From the NCBI GenBank assembly GCA_016185145.1, contig JACPOB010000081.1:40668-104667 (forward strand): a stretch of DNA of 64,000 bases, given 5' to 3'. Each line of letters begins with the position of its first letter. The stretch's first letter is position 1. This stretch comes from Rhodospirillales bacterium (GTDB lineage: Bacteria; Pseudomonadota; Alphaproteobacteria; Reyranellales; Reyranellaceae). The notes under the pieces are model-generated. The model saw only the letters and a list, made by a program, of their open reading frames with translations, was not told the DNA's origin and did no database searches. The position numbers and the translations under genes are program-made. Shown here piece by piece: positions 58,883 through 64,000 of the stretch.

Positions 58883-60319
58883 CTACTCGCGCCCACGATC
58901 GGAAGGGCTGTCGCGGCGCGACCGTTTCATGGGTCGATCGGCCGGCCGAAAACGCGCCACAAGGTCCGATAGATGCTCGATTTCGTCAATGGCGATGCCC
59001 TCGGTGCGCGGCGCAGGGCCTGTCCCCGTTCGTCCGCGCGGCACCAACGCGCTGCGGAAGCCGAGCTTGGCCGCCTCGCGCAGGCGCGCCTCGCGCTGGC
59101 CCACCGGCCGCACCTCACCGCCGAGGCCGATCTCGCCGAACACCACCATGTCGGTCGGCACGGGCTCGTCGGCCAGCGATGACACTACGGCTGCAGCAAC
59201 GGCGAGGTCGGCGGCAGGCTCGCCGATGCGAAGCCCTCCCGCGACGTTGAGATAGACGTCGTTGGCGCCGACGGCGACGCTGCAGCGCGCCTCCAGCACG
59301 GCCAGCACCATGGCCAGCCGGTTGGAATCCCAGCCGACCACGGCATGGCGCGGCGTGGCGAAGGAGGACGGTGCCACCAGCGCCTGGATCTCGGTCAGCA
59401 CCGGCCGCGTGCCCTCGATGCCGGCGAACACGCAGGTGCCCGAGACATGGCCGCGCCGCTCGCCCAGGAACAGCGCCGACGGGTTGGCGACGTCCGACAG
59501 GCCGCGGTCGGACATCTCGAACACGCCGATCTCGTCGGTCGGCCCGAAGCGGTTCTTCACGGTGCGCAGGATGCGGAAGTGGTGACCGCGCTCGCCCTCG
59601 AAGTAGAGCACGGTGTCGACCATGTGCTCGAGCACGCGGGGCCCGGCGATGGCGCCGTCCTTGGTGACATGGCCGACCAGCAGGACGGCGATGCCGCGCC
59701 GCTTGGCGAGCTCGACCAGCGCCTGCGCCGAGGCGCGGACCTGGCTCACCGTGCCCGGCGTGCTGTCGATCGTGTCGAGCCACATGGTCTGGATCGAATC
59801 GATCACGGCCACACGGGGCGCATCGGGCCGCTCCAAGGTCGCCACGATGTCGCGCACCGAGGTGGCGGCGGTGAGCTGCACCGGCGCATCGCCCAGGCCC
59901 AGCCGCTCGCCGCGCAGGCGCACCTGGTCGAGCGCCTCCTCGCCCGAGATGTAGGCGCAGGCGGTGTGCTGGCGCGCCAGCGCCGCCGCGACCTGCAGCA
60001 GCAGCGTCGACTTGCCGATGCCGGGATCGCCGCCGATCAACAGCGCCGAGCCCACGACCAGGCCGCCGCCGCACACGCGGTCGAACTCGGCGATGCCGCT
60101 CTTGTAGCGTTCGGGCTGCGGCGTCGATCCGCGCAGGCCGGCGAACTGCAGCGTGCGTCCCTTGCCGGCGCGCGCCAGGCCGCCGCCCGCCGGGCCGGGG
60201 GCGGGTGCTGCTTCCTCGACGATCGTGTTCCACTCGCCGCAGCTCTCGCAGCGGCCGCTCCACTTGCTCGTGACCGCGCCGCACGACTGGCAGACGAAGC
60301 GCTTCAGCGGCCGCGCCAT
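58883..60319 (-). CDS. radA: DNA repair protein RadA
   Basis: A 478-residue RecA-like branch-migration factor. The N-terminal zinc finger is FVCQSCGAVTSKWSGRCESC (residues 8-27). The Walker A motif GGDPGIGKSTLLL (about 95-107), the RadA-specific KNRFGPTDEIGVFEM (about 258-272), and the Lon-like C-terminal domain with DVYLNVAGGLRIGEPAADLA and GEIGLGGEVRPVGQREARLR are all present. The end is basic. It lies 20 bases before cvpA in the same direction. Confidence 0.96.
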   Translation of the reverse strand: MARPLKRFVCQSCGAVTSKWSGRCESCGEWNTIVEEAAPAPGPAGGGLARAGKGRTLQFAGLRGSTPQPERYKSGIAEFDRVCGGGLVVGSALLIGGDPGIGKSTLLLQVAAALARQHTACAYISGEEALDQVRLRGERLGLGDAPVQLTAATSVRDIVATLERPDAPRVAVIDSIQTMWLDTIDSTPGTVSQVRASAQALVELAKRRGIAVLLVGHVTKDGAIAGPRVLEHMVDTVLYFEGERGHHFRILRTVKNRFGPTDEIGVFEMSDRGLSDVANPSALFLGERRGHVSGTCVFAGIEGTRPVLTEIQALVAPSSFATPRHAVVGWDSNRLAMVLAVLEARCSVAVGANDVYLNVAGGLRIGEPAADLAVAAAVVSSLADEPVPTDMVVFGEIGLGGEVRPVGQREARLREAAKLGFRSALVPRGRTGTGPAPRTEGIAIDEIEHLSDLVARFRPADRPMKRSRRDSPSDRGRE

Positions 60320-60320
60320 G

Positions 60321-61184
60321 TCAGTGCAGGGTCCGCGGCCGCTTCGACAGGCACCAGCCGTCGCGATGCAGCCAGCAGGTCTCGTCCCGGTCGTGGATGT
60401 CGCGCCGCAAGCTGCGGACGGCCCGCTGTCCGGCCGGATCCTCGAGCGCCGCCGCCAACGCCGCCTCGTCGTCGGCACTGCGTGCGCCGGCGCAGGGATA
60501 GAAGCCGACCCAGCCGGCCGAAACCGCATCGAGATGGTCGCCATGCCGTTCGACGCGCAACATGAAGCCGCCGCGCCGCGCGAAGTTGCCGGCGGTCAGC
60601 GGCAGCAGGAGCCGCCCGCCGTCGGCCAGCGCATCGAGCCACCAGCCGTGCGGCGCCGTCGCACCGGCGAAGGCCACGACGAGGTCCCATTCGCCGTCGA
60701 GGGGCCTGCTGGCGTCGCCCTGGATGACGCGCGCCGCCGGCCACGCCTCGAGGTTGCGTTTGGCCGCTTCGGCGAGCGGCACATCGACCTCGACGGCGTC
60801 GACGTGGCCATGCGGTCCGACGAGCTCGCACAGGATGGCCGTGTAGTAGCCCGAGCCCGTGCCGATCTGCAGGACGCGGTCGCCCGCCCCGGGGCCGGTG
60901 CGGTCGAAGTGGCTTGCCCACAACAGCGGCTCGCCGATATTGAGGCCGCGCGCTTCGTCGAGCGCCACCAGTACGTTGTGATACAGCCGGCGCGGGTCGT
61001 CGTCGGGCGTCGTCCAGTAGCCGTCGATGAAATGCCGGATGCGCCACGGGCCGGGACCGGCGAAGCGTTCACGCGGCACCACGGCGAAGGCGTCGATCAC
61101 GCGCTCGTTCCTGAGATGGCCGAGCATGCGCAAATCCTCGGCGAACCAGCGGCGGGCCTGTTCGAGGGTGAGGGTGCTCGTCAT
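60321..61184 (-). CDS. Protein-L-isoaspartate O-methyltransferase-like methyltransferase
   Basis: A 287-residue protein with the PCMT-type SAM motif GDRVLQIGTGSGYYTAIL (about residues 102-119), VDAVEVDVPLAEAAKRNLEA, and WDLVVAFAGATAPHGWWLDA. The opening (MLGHLRNERVIDAFAVVPRE) is also PCMT-like. The usual G-x-x-I-S-A-P-H substrate segment is replaced by LNIGEPLLWASHF, so it may act on something other than isoaspartate. It starts 2 bases after the mlaF stop. Confidence 0.8.
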   Translation of the reverse strand: MTSTLTLEQARRWFAEDLRMLGHLRNERVIDAFAVVPRERFAGPGPWRIRHFIDGYWTTPDDDPRRLYHNVLVALDEARGLNIGEPLLWASHFDRTGPGAGDRVLQIGTGSGYYTAILCELVGPHGHVDAVEVDVPLAEAAKRNLEAWPAARVIQGDASRPLDGEWDLVVAFAGATAPHGWWLDALADGGRLLLPLTAGNFARRGGFMLRVERHGDHLDAVSAGWVGFYPCAGARSADDEAALAAALEDPAGQRAVRSLRRDIHDRDETCWLHRDGWCLSKRPRTLH

Positions 61185-61186
61185 GG

Positions 61187-61957
61187 TCAGAGCCTCCGGA
61201 CCTGCATGCGGATCGGCCCCTCGGCGCGGCCGTTGATGAACTGGTCGACGTGGGGGTCGCCCGAATGGTCGACGTCGGCGGTGCTTCCCTGCCAGATCAG
61301 CCTGCCCTCGTAGAGCATGCCGATGCGATGGCCGATCTTGCGCGCCGAGGCCATGTCGTGGGTGATCGAGATCGCGGTAGCGCCGAGATCGCTGACGCAT
61401 TTCACGATCAGGTCGTTGATGACATCGGCCATGATGGGATCGAGGCCGGTCGTCGGCTCGTCGAAGAAGATGATCTCGGGCTCGCGGGCGATGGCGCGGG
61501 CCAGCGCCACGCGCTTCTGCATGCCGCCGCTGAGCTCCGCGGGATAGAGTTCGCCGATCTCGGGCCCCAGGCCGACGGCGCCGAGCTTGGCGATCGCCAC
61601 CTCGCGCGCCTTGGCGGGCTTCATCCCGTCGCTCTGGATCGGGCCGAAGGCCACGTTCTCCCAGACGCGCAGCGAATCGAACAGCGCGCCGCCCTGGAAC
61701 AGCATGCCGAACTTGCGCATGACGTCGGCGCGGCCGCCGTCGGCCAGCGCCACGGTCTCCTGGTCGTCGATCTTGATCGAACCCGAGTCGGGCCGCATCA
61801 GGCCCAGGATGCATTTCAGCAGCACCGACTTGCCGGTGCCCGAGCCGCCGATCACCACCATCGATTCGCCCTTGGCGACGTCGAGGTCGATGCCCTGCAG
61901 GACCTTCTTGGGCCCGAAGGATTTCGTGACGCCGCGGAGGCAGATCTTGGGGGACAT
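61187..61957 (-). CDS. mlaF: ABC transporter ATP-binding protein, MlaF-like
   Basis: A 256-residue ATPase: VVIGGSGTGKSVLLKCILGL (Walker A, about 35-54), ELSGGMQKRVALARAIAREP (signature) and IIFFDEPTTGLDPIMADVIN (Walker B). The GGMQKR signature and TTGLDP match MlaF, which powers retrograde phospholipid transport to keep outer-membrane asymmetry. The permease gene mlaE lies upstream on the same strand, separated by a hairpin repeat. No mlaD is in the window. Confidence 0.9.
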   Translation of the reverse strand: MSPKICLRGVTKSFGPKKVLQGIDLDVAKGESMVVIGGSGTGKSVLLKCILGLMRPDSGSIKIDDQETVALADGGRADVMRKFGMLFQGGALFDSLRVWENVAFGPIQSDGMKPAKAREVAIAKLGAVGLGPEIGELYPAELSGGMQKRVALARAIAREPEIIFFDEPTTGLDPIMADVINDLIVKCVSDLGATAISITHDMASARKIGHRIGMLYEGRLIWQGSTADVDHSGDPHVDQFINGRAEGPIRMQVRRL

Positions 61958-61968
61958 CGGAATCAGAT

Positions 61969-62109
61969 CTCCTCCCCCGTCATACGGGGGAGGGTAGGGA
62001 GGGGGCAGGCTCCAGTCGCGCTGTGCGCCAATTTCAGATCATCAACTTCAAACATCTCGTGTGGGGCTTTCCCCCTCCCTTACCCTCCTCCGTATGACGG
62101 GGGAGGGAA
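61969..62109. repeat. CTCCCCC-type long hairpin between mlaE and mlaF (family C)
   Basis: TCCTCCCCCGTCATACGGGG plus GAGGGTAGGGAGGGGG (61970-62005) faces its near mirror image at 62070-62107 (CCCCCTCCCTTACCCTCCTC then CGTATGACGGGGGAGG). About 65 bases lie between the arms. It separates two genes that must act together. Confidence 0.65.
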
Positions 62110-62114
62110 ATGAG

Positions 62115-62894
62115 TCAGCGCGCGAAGAAGGCTTCGGTGATGAAATAGTTGAAGGTCAGGATCAGCGCCGAGGCCGAGACCACCGCGTTGGTCGTCGCCG
62201 TGCCGACACCCTGGGCGCCACCCTTCGACGTGTAGCCGTGGTAGCAGCCCATCAGCGAGATCAGGAAGCCGAACACCGCGGCCTTCACCAGGCCGGAGAA
62301 GACATCCTCGAACTGCAGGAAGTCGATCGTGTTGCGCAGGTAGGCGACGTCGTTGAAATCCAGTTTGTAGACGCCGACCAGAAAACCGCCCAGCACGCCG
62401 ATGATGTCGGCGATCAGCACCAGGATCGGCAGGGTGACGACACCCGCGATCAGCCGCGGCACGACAAGGTATTTGTAGGGATTGGTCGAGAGCGTGGTCA
62501 GCGCATCGATCTGTTCGGTGACGCGCATGGTGCCGATCTCGGCCGCCATTGCCGCGCCGACGCGGCCCGCCACCATGAGCGACGCCAGCACGGGCCCGAG
62601 TTCGCGCGTCAGCGACACGACGACGATGTTGGGGATGGCCGATTCGGCCGAGAAACGGGAAAAGCCGGTGTAGCCCTGCAGCGCCAACACCATGCCGGTG
62701 AAGACGGCGGTGAGCCCGACCACCGGCAGCGAGTAGTAGCCGATCTCCAGCATCTGGCGGCGGATCTGCTGGCCATACCAGGGCGGCTGCAGAGCGCAGC
62801 GGATCGCCTGCAGGGCGAAGGAACTGACCGAGCCGATCGCCTCGAGGAAGGCGAGCGTCATGCGCCCAAGCAGGGTGACAATCGGAATGCTCAC
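62115..62894 (-). CDS. mlaE: ABC transporter permease, MlaE-like
   Basis: A 259-residue membrane protein with the MlaE pattern: LPVVGLTAVFTGMVLALQGY, LTRELGPVLASLMVAGRVGA and AMAAEIGTMRVTEQIDALTT, then four hydrophobic segments including LIADIIGVLGGFLVGVYKLD. It is the membrane part of the phospholipid transporter. Its ATG overlaps the stop of alr (ATGA). Confidence 0.92.
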   Translation of the reverse strand: MSIPIVTLLGRMTLAFLEAIGSVSSFALQAIRCALQPPWYGQQIRRQMLEIGYYSLPVVGLTAVFTGMVLALQGYTGFSRFSAESAIPNIVVVSLTRELGPVLASLMVAGRVGAAMAAEIGTMRVTEQIDALTTLSTNPYKYLVVPRLIAGVVTLPILVLIADIIGVLGGFLVGVYKLDFNDVAYLRNTIDFLQFEDVFSGLVKAAVFGFLISLMGCYHGYTSKGGAQGVGTATTNAVVSASALILTFNYFITEAFFAR

Positions 62895-64000
62895 GGCGAT
62901 GTCTCCGGCGCGATCTCCGGTTCACTCTCCGGCTGATCGACATAGACGCGGGCATAGCGCCGGCCGAGCGCGGTCATGACCTCGTAGGCGTTGGTGCGCG
63001 CATGGTCGGCGAGGTCGTCGGCCGTCATGTGCGGGCCTAGGATCTCGACCACGGCACCGGTCTCGCAGAGGGCTTCGGGAACTTCGGTCACGTCGATCGT
63101 CACAAGATCCATTGAAATGCGGCCGATCACGGGCACGCGATGCCCGGCGAGATGGACGTGGGTGCGGTTGATGAGGATACGGAAATAGCCGTCGGCATAG
63201 CCCAGCGCGATCGTGGCCACGCGGGAAGGCCGAGCTGACCGCCAAGCGCCACCGTATCCAACGGTCTGGAAAGCGTCAATTCGACGGGTCTGCAGGATGC
63301 GCGCCTGAAGCGTCACCACCGGCAGCATCGGGTTGTCGCGGCCGGGCAGCGGGTTGATGCCGTAGAGCGCGGCACCGGGCCGCAGCAGGTCGAAATGGTA
63401 GTCGGGGCCGAGGAAGATGCCCGAGGAGTTGGCGAGCGAGGTCGGCGCGCCCGGCATGGCGCGCACGAAGTTGCGGAAGCGCGAGAGCTGCTCGCCGTTG
63501 ATGGCGTTGTTGGGTTCCTCGGAGGCCACGAGATGGCTCATCAGCAGGGCAAGACGCAGGCCGCGCAGGCGGCCGCGCTCGTTGATCAGCACCTGCGCCT
63601 CGTCGGCGCCGAAGCCGAGGCGATGCATGCCGGTGTCGATATGGATGATGGCGTCGAGCGGGCGGTTGAAGCGCTGGGCGGCGGCGCGCCAGGCGTTGAG
63701 CTGGCCGAGGTGATTGAGCACCGGCGTGAGGTTGTGCTCGACGAAGTCGGTGTCGGTGTTGGCCAGGAGACCATTGAGCACATAGATCGGGTGCTCGGGC
63801 ATCGCCTTGCGCAGCGCAATGCCTTCCTCGAGATGGGCGACGAAGAACTGCCGACAACCCTCGGCCGCGAGCCGCGGTCCGACGATCGTCGCACCCGTGC
63901 CGTAGGCGTCGGCCTTGAGCACGGCGGCGCAATCGACCGGCCGTCCCGCCGCGCGGCCGGCATCGCGCAGGCCGCGCCAGTTGGCGGCGATGGCGCCGAG
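62891..64000 (-). CDS. alr: Alanine racemase, N-terminus cut by the window edge
   Basis: About 369 residues are visible, and only the first residues are missing. The PLP lysine is in AAVLKADAYGTGA, followed by IIHIDTGMHRLGFGADE, SHLVASEEPN, LLRPGAALYGINPLPGRDNP, the C-terminal catalytic region ATIALGYADGYFRI (with the Tyr) and VIGRISMDLVTIDVTE. It makes D-alanine for peptidoglycan. The run alr-mlaE-mlaF-pcm-radA-cvpA-purF is all on the minus strand. Confidence 0.94.
   Translation of the reverse strand, partial: LGAIAANWRGLRDAGRAAGRPVDCAAVLKADAYGTGATIVGPRLAAEGCRQFFVAHLEEGIALRKAMPEHPIYVLNGLLANTDTDFVEHNLTPVLNHLGQLNAWRAAAQRFNRPLDAIIHIDTGMHRLGFGADEAQVLINERGRLRGLRLALLMSHLVASEEPNNAINGEQLSRFRNFVRAMPGAPTSLANSSGIFLGPDYHFDLLRPGAALYGINPLPGRDNPMLPVVTLQARILQTRRIDAFQTVGYGGAWRSARPSRVATIALGYADGYFRILINRTHVHLAGHRVPVIGRISMDLVTIDVTEVPEALCETGAVVEILGPHMTADDLADHARTNAYEVMTALGRRYARVYVDQPESEPEIAPETSP

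Noticed and set aside
1..64000. CRISPR array, prophage, intact insertion sequence or integrase
   Set aside because: No regularly spaced repeats, transposase, integrase or phage structural gene was found on either strand.

Overview
The window is GC-rich, tightly packed bacterial chromosome and is most likely from an alphaproteobacterium. I infer this from the order alr-mlaE-mlaF-pcm-radA-cvpA-purF-SDR, the yfgM/bamB/der block, a DUF2794 gene, and many ArsR/SRPBCC, TRAP and Tat-exported catabolic genes. The general style recalls Reyranella-like Rhodospirillales, but no marker here proves the genus. I found no rRNA, tRNA, CRISPR array, prophage or intact transposon.

Layout. 1-4.4 kb (+): a TRAP transporter (permease and Tat-exported binding protein), an unassigned RidA-like protein and a triple-RidA fusion, probably one operon for uptake and imine/enamine handling. 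4.4-9.4 kb: a secreted amidohydrolase divergent from an SRPBCC/ArsR pair, an esterase and a flavin disulfide reductase. 9.5-16.2 kb: small regulated genes (DinB/TetR, MarR/monooxygenase, each with a clear operator), a methyltransferase, a decayed Fic/DUF2188 module and a DyP peroxidase. 16.8-24.3 kb: an amidase, a three-subunit molybdenum hydroxylase of the PaoABC/YagTSR type, a secreted cupin and a luciferase-like monooxygenase. 24.5-29.9 kb: an amber-interrupted secreted protein, an orphan 411-residue protein preceded by a structured leader and mini-ORF, DUF808, VOC and 15-TPR proteins. 29.9-36.6 kb: a hydrolase/M20 peptidase/amidase run, a PRC-barrel protein, a methyltransferase and a Tat-type amidohydrolase. 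36.7-41 kb: a RibD-like reductase, msrB-msrA, a second ArsR/SRPBCC pair in reversed order with twin operators, and DUF892. 40.3-46.6 kb (-): a six-gene run, pseudo-histidine kinase, MscS channel with a CNMP-like domain, retropepsin-like protease, alpha/beta hydrolase, MBL-fold protein and SDR. 46.6-49.4 kb: VOC, SRPBCC and ArsC-like genes and a homocysteine methyltransferase pseudogene. 49.4-64 kb: core genes (DUF2794, YfgM-like, bamB, der, a membrane TPR protein, SDR, purF, cvpA, radA, pcm-like, mlaF, mlaE, alr partial).

The least ordinary material is between genes. At least four families of hairpin repeats occur, one of them a mosaic of interchangeable hairpin modules between conserved TCTTCCGGACCGC / GCGGTCCGGAAGA borders. 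A two-hairpin leader with a following mini-ORF occurs twice (16.3 and 26.4 kb); the first copy is followed by a truncated paralogue of the gene that follows the second. Four loci are visibly decaying (fic, mmuM, an amber-split secreted protein, and a possible metalloprotease tail).
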